Positions 37,220-46,894 of a stretch of DNA of 64,000 nucleotides are shown here, piece after piece. The translations under genes and the position numbers were made by a program. The stretch lies in NCBI GenBank assembly GCA_038496675.1, contig CM076668.1, positions 18,987,580 to 19,051,579 on the forward strand, in the 5' to 3' direction. Origin of the DNA: Rachycentron canadum (lineage: Eukaryota > Chordata > Actinopteri > Carangiformes > Rachycentridae). Below the pieces are notes generated by a model. The model made no database searches, was not told the DNA's origin, and worked only from the letters and a program-made list of their open reading frames with translations. The stretch's first letter is position 1. Each line of letters begins with the position of its first letter.

Positions 37220-37358
37220 GTGGGTTGTCCATGTACCACAGCAGGCTGCCCTGCTGGGTGTCCAGGATGAAGTATCGGCGCAGGAACCTGCCGCTGCTCT
37301 CATTCTCCTCGATGTCCAGGAAGCCGCAGATGCGATTCTGTCGGTCCACGTAAGGCAT
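26038..37358 (-). CDS. plekha1: PLEKHA1 (TAPP1), tandem PH-domain adaptor, complete coding region
   Basis: Adaptor recruited to the plasma membrane by PtdIns(3,4)P2. Join on the minus strand: 37218-37358, 36410-36466, 36063-36108, 35176-35273, 34415-34540, 33668-33805, 33379-33447, 31474-31538, 31326-31389, 31065-31154, 26038-26430. This gives 428 codons plus stop, one open frame across all junctions (human protein about 404). The first PH domain spans about residues 7-112 (GFLDIEENES ... LVEWISVLNKA). The second spans about 188-290 (KAGYCVKQGAV, then KTWKRRYFMLDE, ending HSWIKAISGAIVAQRG) and carries the basic KxWKRRY phosphoinositide motif. The tail is Pro/Ser-rich and ends TLI, fitting the S/T-x-V/I PDZ-ligand rule known for TAPP proteins. 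It lies upstream of htra1 on the same strand, as in other vertebrates. The exon 11 donor is the least certain junction. Confidence 0.95.
26740..26992 (+). repeat. dispersed repeat family A, copy 3
   Basis: Begins GTGGACATAGACTCTGGGTC and contains AGATTGTATTGAAGTCTATG and TTAGGGGGCGTGGCT. The 3' third is missing. Confidence 0.75.
28998..29312 (+). repeat. dispersed repeat family A, copy 4
   Basis: Begins AGTCAGATTGTATTGAAGTC and ends ACGTCACAGAGGGTTGACAG, with a small internal deletion before the GGGGGCGTGGCTACG block. The 5' end is missing. Confidence 0.75.
30608..30650 (+). repeat. TG microsatellite
   Basis: About 21 TG units in plekha1 intron 11, followed by GAGAGAG. Confidence 0.9.
31065..31154 (-). 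CDS. plekha1: plekha1 coding exon 11 (end of PH domain 2)
   Basis: Encodes ADSPEDMHSWIKAISGAIVA then QRGPGRSANT. Acceptor CTTCCAG. The donor GTAGGT (31064 downward) keeps phase 0 for exon 12. A GT four bases further on (GTATCC) would break the frame to exon 12, so the first was chosen. Confidence 0.88.
31326..31389 (-). CDS. plekha1: plekha1 coding exon 10
   Basis: 64 nt encoding ELMMRDNLFEMVTGSRTFYI and Q after a Ser split across the junction. Acceptor GTCCTGCAG, donor GTAACT. Confidence 0.94.
31474..31538 (-). CDS. plekha1: plekha1 coding exon 9
   Basis: 65 nt encoding EREALRVISLKEIHKVQECK and H, leaving phase 2. Acceptor CCAAACAG, donor GTCAGT. Confidence 0.94.
31671..31880 (+). repeat. 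30-bp minisatellite, seven copies
   Basis: The unit is TAAAGGTCCA, TACAGTCTAA, AGGTAGATGT, repeated without spacing from 31671. The copy at 31791 has TAGAGG and the copy at 31821 has TATGG in place of TACAG. Because 30 is divisible by three, a repetitive open frame results on the minus strand; it is not a gene. The same unit appears at 50663-50755. Confidence 0.95.
32813..32861 (+). repeat. CA microsatellite
   Basis: About 24 CA units in plekha1 intron 8. Confidence 0.9.
33379..33447 (-). CDS. plekha1: plekha1 coding exon 8 (phosphoinositide-binding loop)
   Basis: 69 nt encoding MKTWKRRYFMLDENALSYYK and SDL. The basic KTWKRRYF segment is the lipid head-group site of PH domain 2. Acceptor TCCTCAG, donor GTGAGA. 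Confidence 0.95.
33600..33660 (+). repeat. TG microsatellite at plekha1 exon 7 donor
   Basis: About 30 TG units, ending seven bases from the exon 7 5' splice site. On the transcribed strand this is a CA repeat starting right after GTGAGGA. Confidence 0.9.
33668..33805 (-). CDS. plekha1: plekha1 coding exon 7 (start of PH domain 2)
   Basis: 138 nt encoding a Gly/Glu-rich linker, then LKRCQNQLPYFLSRGAQDQA and FIKAGYCVKQGAV. Acceptor CATTAG, donor GTGAGG followed by about 60 bp of CA repeat. Phase 0. Confidence 0.93.
34380..34411 (+). repeat. TG microsatellite at plekha1 exon 6 donor
   Basis: About 15 TG units adjoining the exon 6 5' splice site. In the transcript it reads GUAACACACAC. Confidence 0.9.
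34415..34540 (-). CDS. plekha1: plekha1 coding exon 6 (inter-PH linker)
   Basis: 126 nt encoding VPKPGEGHAAHPESS through SYKTEIIGGVPIITATQ. The conserved IIGGVPIIT block matches the TAPP linker. Acceptor TTCTCAG, donor GTAACA running directly into a CA repeat. Phase 0. Confidence 0.94.
34700..34870. repeat. short dispersed repeat, pair with 56165-56290
   Basis: Both places contain CTGCTGCC, GATTCATCYGCTGC, ATAGTYCC and AAATGCAC followed by a TTTCTG-type end. A small repeat shared by plekha1 intron 5 and wapl intron 5. Confidence 0.5.
35176..35273 (-). CDS. plekha1: plekha1 coding exon 5
   Basis: 98 nt encoding INAGMRKYFLQAND-like sequence (here INAGMRKFYLQANDQQDLVE then WISVLNKATKIT), the C-terminal helix of PH domain 1. 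Acceptor CTGAAG, an AAG acceptor, and donor GTGAGC. The join to exon 4 restores phase 0. Confidence 0.93.
36063..36108 (-). CDS. plekha1: plekha1 coding exon 4
   Basis: 46 nt encoding VSDATKLRPKAEFCF, nearly identical to mammalian TAPP1. Acceptor TTTTCAG, donor GTAAGT. Leaves phase 1. Too short to appear as its own long frame. Confidence 0.94.
36410..36466 (-). CDS. plekha1: plekha1 coding exon 3
   Basis: 57 nt encoding NLPRGADKVGSLKLTYISK in PH domain 1. Acceptor TTTGTGCAG, donor GTGAGT followed by a CA-rich tract. Phase 0 on both sides. Confidence 0.94.
36617..36652 (+). repeat. (ATATG)n pentanucleotide tract
   Basis: About seven tandem GATAT/ATATG units in plekha1 intron 2. Confidence 0.85.
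37171..37217 (+). repeat. CA microsatellite forming plekha1 exon 2 donor
   Basis: About 23 CA units. On the transcribed strand the exon ends CCACAG and the intron is GTGTGTGT from its first base. Confidence 0.92.
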
Positions 37359-37403
37359 CGCAACCCCGACCAGCCCAGCCCGCCGTGGGGCATCACAGGA
37401 ATG
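37218..37403 (-). CDS. plekha1: plekha1 exon 2 (start codon at 37358)
   Basis: Coding part 37218-37358 encodes MPYVDRQNRICGFLDIEENE through LLWYMDNPQ. The 45 bases above 37358 are 5' UTR, entered through a CCCGGCAG acceptor at 37404 and above. The donor is the first GT of a long GT run. An upstream ATG at 37391-37393 opens an overlapping frame (see findings). The start is fixed by homology to the vertebrate MPYVDRQNRI start. Confidence 0.94.
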
Positions 37404-37646
37404 CTGCCGGGAGGAGAGACGAGTGAGGCACTCAGCTCAGAGCAACTGTCATCAGGTGCCTCATGCGGGGAGGGTGCATGCTTCAAATACAATGACATCA
37501 GACTAGGGGACTTCCTTAGAAACATATCTTGATCTGTTGACATCAGTAAGACCACCGTCTAACCCTAACACCAGCAGACAGCTCCTCCCTGGTGATGATG
37601 CTCTACCAGGTTTGTTAGTTTTTGGCCCCAGTTTGATCTTCAGGAG

Positions 37647-37793
37647 GCGTAGACTCTAGATCTAAAAAGTGAAGCCAACGCTGAAGAGCCTTAAACCTTC
37701 ATTCTCTCTAATGACCATCAGGGGGCGACTCCACTGGTTGTTAAAGAAGTCAGATTGTATTGAAGTCTGAGGGAAAATGTCCCTACTTCGCAC
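37647..37793 (+). repeat. dispersed repeat family A, copy 5
   Basis: GCGTAGACTCTAGATCTAAA through CAGGGGGCGACTCCACTGG to GAAAATGTCCCTACTTCGCA. Truncated at the 3' side. Confidence 0.7.
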
Positions 37794-39061
37794 AATTCGG
37801 GTTTCAGTTTCAGGTTTTAATTTTAAATCCACTTTATTACAGAAGAGGAATTTGTTTTATAATGCAGGAAAACACCTGAAAAGTTCCCAACGCAACAGCG
37901 TGCAGGAAGTGTTAACTGTGTTTGTTTTACTATATTTGTGAGTCCAAAAAGGGAAATCCACTGTACTTGTGGGGTCCAACAGTTTTGTGGGGACCACGAT
38001 GCTGGATCCCACAAGTTTTGGAGTGAGGGTTTAGATGGTTTAGGCGGAGGCGAAGGGTCTAAAGGTGTGTGCGCGTGTGTAACAAAGATAGACACGGTCT
38101 AGTGCTGGTTTAAGTATGAAGGGATTAACAGAGCAGGTGCTGGGATGATCATAGCTTTCTGTCACTATCACACACACACACACACAAAGAGGGTGAAGAC
38201 TGTTTCTGCTGCTGTGATTTACACACTCAGCTCGTGCTGACTGAATGAGTGTGTCTGTTGAAATCAATGGTTGTGTACAGACAGTGTGTATCTTCACTGT
38301 GCTGACAGCAGGGCGGTGGAGCCGGGCATCAACCCTCAGTACGTCTATTGGTACCGATCCAACGTGTCCGAGCAACGAGTCTTGAAAAATGTTCACGCTG
38401 ATCAGTCAGATCTGAAATGATCGTCTGAACTGGGCTGCACCAGCTCCAGTAACAACCAGTCACTTCCAAACCAGTAACTTATTAAACTGAGTCTCACCAT
38501 CTAAAGGAACAGTTCGACATCATTTCATCAGATGTACAGGCTGTTTTACTATTAAGTGTAATATTATATCAAAGGAAAACAAATAGATATTCCTCAAAGT
38601 GAGGTAAGATACAAAAAAGCATAATTATCACAAGCCAGATACCAGATATCACATTGAGCTGGTGGCACAAATCACATTCAGAATCAGGTTTGTGTAGGAC
38701 CACATCCTGTATGAGCTGCTTGAACAGCCATCGTTTCTGTCAGGACAAGAATATGCAGCTAGCAAATTATCACACAGGGGTTGTGCAACTAAGGGTAATA
38801 AAATCGAAATCACAAAGTCCTTCAAAAAAATCACAGGACCTGCCTTTTAAAAAGAATGTGTTATAACGTCCGAAACAGCTTTTATTCTCCAGACATCAAG
38901 GAACATGTCCGTTTGGTACAAGACAACAATTACATCATCATTTCACTTATTTTTCAGTAAAGTTTTAAAAAGTATTGAAAATAAATCGCAATCTATCTGC
39001 AAAGAGAATCACAATCAGATTTTTTTTGCATATCACGCAGCCCGACAACCACAGACTGATA

Positions 39062-39405
39062 AAAGTGGACGTAGCCTCTGCGTCTGAAAGGTGAAGCCAA
39101 TGCTGAAGAGCCTTAAACCTGCATCCTATCAGAAGTCAGATTGTATTTAAGTCAATGATGTTCATTTTTTAAATGATGGTCCATTTAGAGGAAAATAGAC
39201 CATAAAGCAGGGGATGGGTTGGGGGCGTGGCTACTGTGTGATTGACAGACTGTAGCACCCAATCAGGATAGAGAAGAGAGCAGGTCAGCTCCACCCCTCA
39301 CTCCTCCTCAGCTCCACCTTCTCCTCCAGATATGGTTTCTACTGGTTTCTAAAAACCAAGATGGCCAACAAAGAAATTATAAACTGGAGGTTCTAACAGC
39401 AGCTC
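39062..39405 (+). repeat. dispersed repeat family A, copy 6
   Basis: GTGGACGTAGCCTCTGCGTC to AACCAAGATGGCCAACAAAG, with an internal deletion around the AGATTGTATT block. Confidence 0.72.
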
Positions 39406-40680
39406 ACCAACCCGTCCCTCTGCCACCACCTGAAGATATCAGCTTCAGGGGTAAAGACCTGAGCAGAGGAAACCCTCAGCAGCACCGCTCATGATGCATG
39501 AGTGTAAACGAATAAAAGATGGAGAACAATTGAGAACGCTGACCGCCACGCTATTGTTGTGACATCTGTTTCCCTCATTGGCTGTTTACTCCCACACACC
39601 ACAGGACCAACGCGGAGGCCTCTGACCCAGCTCGGAGGCAGCTACAACTTCTGCTCCTTCTGTTAGGGCCTTCAAACCAATCCCCCCACATTATCGTCCA
39701 AATACATTACATTAAAAATACAATTCGTTTGCATTAAAGCCCCAGCACATAACAGACATGATGTTATGTTAATGACTTGTTGTCACCACTGGATGACCTC
39801 ATTCTACCTGTCACACCTGAGAGTGTCAGGACGAACAGTTCTCCTCTACTGGGAGGTCAGGTTTTCAGGTATGTGCTTTCCAACAACTCACTACACTGAT
39901 CCCATGACACACATTTATCACAGGACAACTCGAGTCCAACGAGTCAGTGTCAGTATAAACTCCCCCTGTTTGACAATAAGGCTGAAACCAACAGTTACTT
40001 TCATGAGCTGAAGGTGACGTAAGGTCGTGTTTTCTCCGAGCAACAATCAAAGACCTACAGATATTTCATTGACTGTCACACGTGGCAGCAGATCAGAGCG
40101 TGAAGAGGAACTGAATTCACTGATTATCCATCAAAACAGTTGCAGATTAGTTTTCCTTCAACTGGTCAATGGCCCCAGTTCTACATGACAGACACACTTT
40201 AAAAGAGGAAAATAGAAAACATATTTATCTCTACAGGAAATTTAAAATAACACTCACCAGAGACTCAATAGGGTTATTATCATGGGGATAATAGGATCTG
40301 TCTCTGTATGAGCAAAGCAAAGGGAAACCTCCAACACTACACTTTCCTCATTATTCATCATGACAGCCAATTAAATGACATTAATTATGACTGACGTCAT
40401 TCTTCCCATGTAGATCTCACGTCAGCTCATAAAACCACGCGTATGAATACAAGTATAAAATAAGTCATCAGAGCTCAATCCCTCCCTGTGGAGACCAAAC
40501 TGTTGTCACGGGCCTACAAACACCGTCCGATTTCCTCTCCCGCCTCCATTATCCGTCTCTTCGACACTTCAGCCTCACGATCTGTTCGCTTCCCCGGGAG
40601 GACGGCGGCCCGAGGCCGGGCGCGGCGCGGCCGTGCGGCGGCTCCCCCGCCGGGCAGCGGCGGGTCGTGGGTTTACTTAC

Positions 40681-40790
40681 ACAGTTCGGCTCAGTCCGAG
40701 TCCAGTGTGGCAGCTGTCCGGCACCACCGTCAAGCTACACGCACACAGACGCGCAGCTTCCGGTGCGCGACTTAAAAATAAAAGCGGTCG
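40681..40790 (-). other. plekha1: plekha1 non-coding exon 1 and promoter region
   Basis: On the minus strand a GTAAGT donor lies at 40680-40675, just below sequence ending GAGCCGAACTGT. The bases 40590-40670 below it are the GC-densest stretch of this part of the window, as expected of a CpG-island promoter. The 5' end is not defined; an AT-rich element (TTTTATTTTTAA on the minus strand) sits at about 40772-40785. Which exon splices to 37403 is inferred. Confidence 0.55.
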
Positions 40791-43700
40791 CTGACGAGGG
40801 CGTGACTTCCACGTGGACTTCAAAGTAAAACACCCCATCGGACAGGGCATTATTTGGAGATTTGAAAACAAGGAAAGGAAAAACAATCTAATCTAGAGTA
40901 AGATATTAATACTAAAAAAAAAAAATCCCTTTAGGTTTAGCTGTACTTTGTGTTTGGTGCTAACTAGCCAACGCTAACCACATGATGGATTTATCTTTTT
41001 GACACCAGGACTTTTCTGAAAGAGAAATGTTTGTGAGCCTTTAACTTCTGAAGATAATCTGGGAAATGATTTTGTTATAAAACAAGTCTTTTTCCCTCTG
41101 TGGTTCCCATCCTGTTTGGTTTGTGGCCCCTGAAATCAAAACTAAGTATAGGTGGATTTGTCCCTCTGTTTTATTGCAGTTTTAAATATCCAGAGGGGAA
41201 AGTTAAGTAGCAATCTACATGAAAAACAAAGATTTGTGAGACCCAAACCCAACATCCCCTCACTTTATCTGGTGACCCCTTCAGAGGCCCTGAACCTCAA
41301 GTTTAAAGCCAATGTGTAAAGTAAATGATTTTTTTAAATTTTATTTTGAAAGAAGAAATATGTCATCATAGTGTTAATACTGACAACTTGATGCTGCAGC
41401 TTTTCAGCCAATCCACTGACTAGAACTTTTTTTCCCCTTACTGGCTTTGCAAAGGATGATGGTAAATGTAGTCCCATAAAACAGGATCACAGAGTCTCCC
41501 TCCATTCGTATGGCAGCAGTCAAAGGTCAAATGAGATTGATTGACATTGATTCAGAGCCAGGTGATATTTTTGTGATCGTGTTAATCTGCAGGTGGTGAC
41601 GCGTTTCTTGTCCAGGGGAACAACTCATTCCATAATCTGCAAAACACACACACACCCTCAGAGAAGGAAACAGCAGCAGCTATAATGCAAAATTAGGGGA
41701 CTTCCCATGAACGGTACCTGACCTCAAGTGCGTGAGTGTCTGCACCCTCTGATCAGTTTCCTCCCTCATTTCTATTCAGTTGTTTCCAATGTTGTGAACA
41801 GACCAAAAACAAATGTTAAACAGGAAAGAGAACAACTATAAATATAAATAGTGGAAATATTTTTTCATCCAGGAGGTTTTGGAGGGTCTGATGATGATGA
41901 AAATGATCTCCTGGGCCTTTTCAGACCTGTGACTTCGTGCTAATACTAATATGTGAAAGGGACAAACCGAGACCAGAAGTACTGAGCTTGTTTGCATTGT
42001 CTTTGACTGAAAGCTGTTTATTCCCAGTGAAATATTAACTAATATTAAAAGAGTCTTTTCTGAAGTCCATGAATCATTTACAGTTGAGAAGATGGTGAAA
42101 CAACAGGAGGAAAGGAGGTGAAAATTAAAACAAAACAGAACAGACATCAGAAGATATGAAAAGAGGTGGGCAGGGAAAACAAGATACAAGATTAGGGAGG
42201 GAGAAGAGAAAAAGAAATAGATTATGGGTAAATACTGACATCTAGTGGTGACAGAGGAAAGTTACAGCAGAGAAAGTCTCATGCAAGTGCAGAAACAAAT
42301 GCTGTAAACTGAGTATCAAGAATCTCTATCACTGGTTCCCAATATGTTTGGTTTGTGATCCCTTAAAACAAAACTACTGACCTAAATATTGTGGAGGCTC
42401 TTTATAGTACAAAACAAGTTGTTAAACAGATACCAAGATACATCTGGCTCATACTTGAGCCACATGCTTGCGTTTCAGTACACGCCCTGGTCCCACGGCC
42501 CAAGTCTGGCCCATATAAAGCATGACTGTCAGATGCTGCGTCCACATCTGGAGCAAGTCTGGTGCAGACACAGAAGATCCTGCAGGTGTCAGCCAACAAC
42601 AAAGGGTAACAGCTGGAATCTACCCACATGTGGGCCAGACTTGGGCCATGGAACCAGGATGTAAAGTAGGCTAGAAGTTTCACTTTGCGGTCTGGGGCAT
42701 CTTCTCCTAAAAATTTGGTCGGGGTGGTAAGTCATTTGGCTTCCCCTTCCCCCTGTCTTTGCCAGAGATGGTCCTCTGGCTGCTATCTGCTGAATGTCAA
42801 AGGCCTAATTGTCTTTAAAGACGGCGCAGATGCCAGCCCCTGTGCCAATCTATTCTTCAAAGCTGTGTGATGCCTGAACACTCCAGGTGCCACCGCTTCG
42901 CTCTGCCAGGTTCTCAACAACCAACCAACGCCTGCTCGGGGAGCTCTTGGCATCCTTGTGAAAAAGTCAGATCTGTTCTTTATTGTCAGAGTATTGAACC
43001 CCCTCATGGTACAGTTAACATTGGCCTATTGGCTGGCAAGGGAGGCCGATGCTGGCACAGGGGCCGCAGCATGCCATGCAGGGATTTCAGCCAGGCTTAG
43101 CGCTCCGCAGTAACTTTTGGAGAGGTTTTCTGTGGTTTGAAGAAGCGAGGCTTGATGCCAAGATGACCTGACTGCCCTGGAGGAACAGACAGCCATAGCA
43201 GGGTGCATGTCAACAAGCACTGGGATCATTTCAGGTCCTGTGGCAGGGACTAGTCTTCCAGCTCCAGTGTCGTCCTCCCGTCTCTCCTCGAAAAACAAGA
43301 AGACAGGGACATGTTGTTGTTCCCGGTGGTGTTACAGCTCTGTCACATATCTTTCAGAGAATGCCAGCATGTAACAGAGACTGAGGATCAGTGTAATTAC
43401 TACATGAGAAAACAGAGCTAGCTGACGGCGTTGGTCATAGTGTGGCTGTAGATCCAGTCCAGGCTGAGCTGTCACACCCACAGAGCATGAGGACGTCATT
43501 ACTGGACAGTGTCAGGATGCAGCAGATAATGTGCAGATGTTTTGTTCAAGTTGAAATGTTCCATGTGGTTGAATATACCTCAGTGAGACAGTGAAGTGGC
43601 AGATAGACACCTGGAGTTTCCTAATAGACAGATATGATGTCAGCATGTGGTTACGGTCAGGGAAAGACCGTGGGCTCTGTCATCATGCAGGCAAAAACAG

Positions 43701-45249
43701 AGCTCCACCAAATCCGGGGCTTAGCTGACACCAATCAGGAAAGACTGTGTGTTATGTTTTCTTTCTGACAAAAGGGGGAGATTAATCTTCAGACCTACAA
43801 GAAACCTCCACTCACAAAGACCAAGCATACTAGAACAGTCAAAGTTTGATGCATACTAGAGGAAGTGGTGACAACTTGCCCTCCTTGCCAAAGTATGTCT
43901 GCAGAGCGAATGGAAGGTGAAACAAACCACGAGAGTCCAGTTTGTAGGACAAACGCATTTGTTGCCCACCTTGTAACTTGGCAATAAAGAACCTTTGTGA
44001 GGCATCTTTAGAGAAGAGAGGTCAGAGAGAGGCTTTGTTTGGGTCTAAGACACTGTGAGAAACTCAAAGTCTGAAGCTTGGGGCAGAGGGATGGCAGAGC
44101 CACAGAGGAGGAGCCTGGAGCTGAGGATGTCCTGCAGAAATATGAGGCTGCAGTGGAAGGAGTCTCGCTGTGTCCCCTTGTAGATGATCCACAGCCAGGC
44201 TCTGGGGCTTTGATGGATGTGGTGAAACACCTGGACAACCTGACCTTCAACATCTGGGACAATCAGCTTCCTGAAAACCCAGAGAGCTTTGAATACTGAG
44301 ATTCTGTCCTGGGTTCGGGCTTTAACAGGGACTTCACAGCTGGGATGCTGAAGTTGGAAGCAGCAAAGAGCAGGGACAGGGTTTGTCAGCAGAGCCTGTG
44401 TGTATGCGAGGATTTGTGGGATGTAGAGTATGGAGTGTACATTTCAGTGACGTTGGACGCCTCAGCGAGAAGCTCAAGAGGATCAGAGTTCATCTGGACT
44501 GAGCTGTCGCTCTCTGAGCCTGATGCAAACACAAATACACTCACACTTTCACTGACAACCGCTTCCCAAAGCTTTACATGACCAGTCCATTCAGAGCCTT
44601 GATCAACCATCTTAGATTATGATTTGTTAATAATGTGATTTGTTTATAATAGGCCTAATATAAATCAGATTTTAAAATTACATATTTTTACTTTGTATTG
44701 ATCTTTATTTGCAGAATTTCGAAAAATATTAGCAAAATATTTACCTCTTAATAATTTAATTGTTTTATATTTGCAGTCATAGTTACATGTATTAATTCTT
44801 GAATGTTCTGTAGACACTTTCTACAATAATTAAATGAATGATTTTTAAAGAAAAAAAGAAGTTATTTTTGTTTTGTTTTTTCATTTTTCTCTTTTTGTGA
44901 ATGATTTGTGAATTGAAATATACCGCTTTACGAGTTTGATGGGAGACCGTGAATGCGGCATTTGCAATGATAAGATTGATGAAGCTGTTAGTTTGAAGGT
45001 CAAACACTACATATTACATATCCGGTCTGAATTTTTTTTTTCATGAATTTTTAAAGTAATGAAGAAAACACACTGCCCAAACAGTAACGTATAAACGAGA
45101 TGTTGAATGACGTGTAGATTGAAGGGTCTGTATTAAATCCACATTCTGAAAATATCCGTGCAGATATAAATACTCTCATGATAACTGGGCTTGGCTAAAA
45201 TGTTCTTCCAGTGTGGTCATTTTATGCTTTTATTTTTGAGGATAGAGTA
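40791..45249. other. spacer between plekha1 and wapl promoters
   Basis: 4.5 kb without a recognised gene. It has an inverted-repeat element at 42484-42662 and, at 43990-44580, two short open frames of unknown origin. The last 600 bp before 45249 are AT-rich. No enhancer or RNA gene could be named. Confidence 0.6.
42484..42662. mobile_element. hairpin MITE-like element with terminal inverted repeats
   Basis: The left end CCTGGTCCCACGGCCCAAGT plus CTGGCCCA is the reverse complement, with few mismatches, of TGGGCCAG plus ACTTGGGCCATGGAACCAGG at the right end. About 28-bp inverted ends enclose about 120 bp with no coding capacity. Confidence 0.65.
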
Positions 45250-45599
45250 CCCACTTCCGCCACGGCTCGGCTATCTCCGGTAAACTTGACGCAGCGAAGG
45301 AGTCCAATGGAGCCCTTCGTCGCAACCTGGAGGAGACAATCGAGTGCGATTTAGCTTGAAAACACGAGCCGATTCCGTCAGATTGGGTTATAAACCATAT
45401 ATTTTCTCAACGGGCTGGGTCTGAGTTTTCCCCCGCTGTGTTTCAAACCCGCCAATTTGCCGTTAGCTGCGTCTGCTCGGCCTTGTTTATACTGTGAGGA
45501 GCAGCTTGAATCAGGGAAGCAGGCCCGGTCCTGTGCGAGTTTAACGGCCGTTTCGGGTCTGGAGTGTGTTTTGTGCGGATCGGCCCTTTAGCTCACCAA
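45250..45599 (+). other. wapl: wapl non-coding exon 1 and promoter region
   Basis: GC-rich sequence ending at a GTAAGTAG donor (45600 onward). A CCAAT-box-like TCCAATGG lies at about 45302-45309. The 5' limit is not defined by sequence. Assignment rests on position 0.8 kb before the coding exon, the strong donor and the local rise in CpG. Confidence 0.55.
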
Positions 45600-46385
45600 G
45601 TAAGTAGAAATACACGCATCGGTTAGTTGTTGTTCATCTGTAGAAACTGGTCTGCCTTTGTGTTTTTTCGGTTGCGGCACGGCGCGGTATCAGTTTGTAG
45701 TTATTGTTAGCTGTTAGCTTCAAGCTAGCAGTTTGTTGAAGTGACGGCTGCTGTCTCCTCTGTTGAGCGTTTCGCTAATGCTAACGGCTAAAACTCGAGC
45801 TAACGATAATAGTAACTACCAAAAAAAATGTGTCATATATTTACCGAATACACATCTTACCGCGTAATTACAGCCATACCATGTCTGAACTGTCTCGCAT
45901 CCACCGGAGTGTTTTGTTGTTTCTGCTAGCATCCTACCAGCCCTGGTAGCAGTCACTTAGCACCGTTAGCTAGCTGCCAAGCTAATATTAGCCTTGTTTT
46001 GTCAAACCAGCTGGCTGAGAAGTACTCAGGCTGTTAGCTAGTAATTTTCACACCTAGCTACGCATGTTATATATTGTCAAAACTGGGAGGAAATAGGACT
46101 GAAAACTGGTAAAAAAAAAATATATATATATTTCACACGTTTCTTTAGAAAAAAGAAACACACAGAGGCCGATCTTTTATGGACTAATATTTAAGTAAAA
46201 TATCCACCATCTGCTTAAGGAACATCACTGACACTCGCTACTGCTGTTCAGTTTCTAAGATAAATCTATGGTCCTTGATAAATCTGCGAAAAGGGTTAAG
46301 TTGGGAGTCACATCCATGATGATGAAATCTCTTGTCAACTCTAACATGATGTCTTTCTTTCTGCCCTCCCTTCCCCTTGTCGTAG

Positions 46386-46894
46386 AGAATATGACCCAGA
46401 TGCAACAATGACATCCAGATTTGGGAAAACCTACAGCCGCAAAGGAGGGGAGGGCACGTCCAAGTTTGATGAGGTTCTGTCCACCAAGAGAGGCACCCTT
46501 AGTACCAAATGGGGCGACACCACCTACAAGGCGAAGGTGGGCTCCAAGCGTGCCGGTGCTCCCAAGAACGACTCTCTCCTTGAGGTCTACAAGAGGCCCC
46601 GTCCATGTGGAGATGGCTTGGAGGATCCGTTTGGGTTCGACAGCGATGAGGAATCCAAGCCAGTGTCATCTCGGAGCGGCACCAAGTCGTCGCCTGCCAA
46701 GCCGGCCTCAGCAGAGCCTCCCCAGGCAGAAAGGCCGGGCGTTTCTCTGGACACGGGGAGCAGGTCCAGCTTCCAGGGAGCATCCCGCAATTTTGCATCC
46801 GCCCAAGGTGCGTCATGGATGGCCAGCGACAGGAACCAGCCCAGATTGGTGGAGGACACAGCTCGGTTCTTCAACAGCAGCAGTGCTAACATAG
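46386..46894 (+). CDS. wapl: wapl exon 2 (start codon at 46408)
   Basis: Acceptor CCTTGTCGTAG ends at 46385. The ATG at 46408 begins [14 protein letters not shown], identical in pattern to vertebrate WAPL. The exon includes [10 protein letters not shown], the first FGF motif. Donor GTAATA, phase 1. The 22 nt of 5' UTR in this exon contain a complete upstream ORF (see findings). Confidence 0.96.

Larger units (their letters stand above)
37404..40680 (-). other. plekha1 intron 1
   Basis: 3.3 kb between the non-coding first exon and the start-codon exon. Two same-orientation copies of the teleost repeat lie at 37647-37793 and 39062-39405. No coding sequence seen. Confidence 0.65.
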
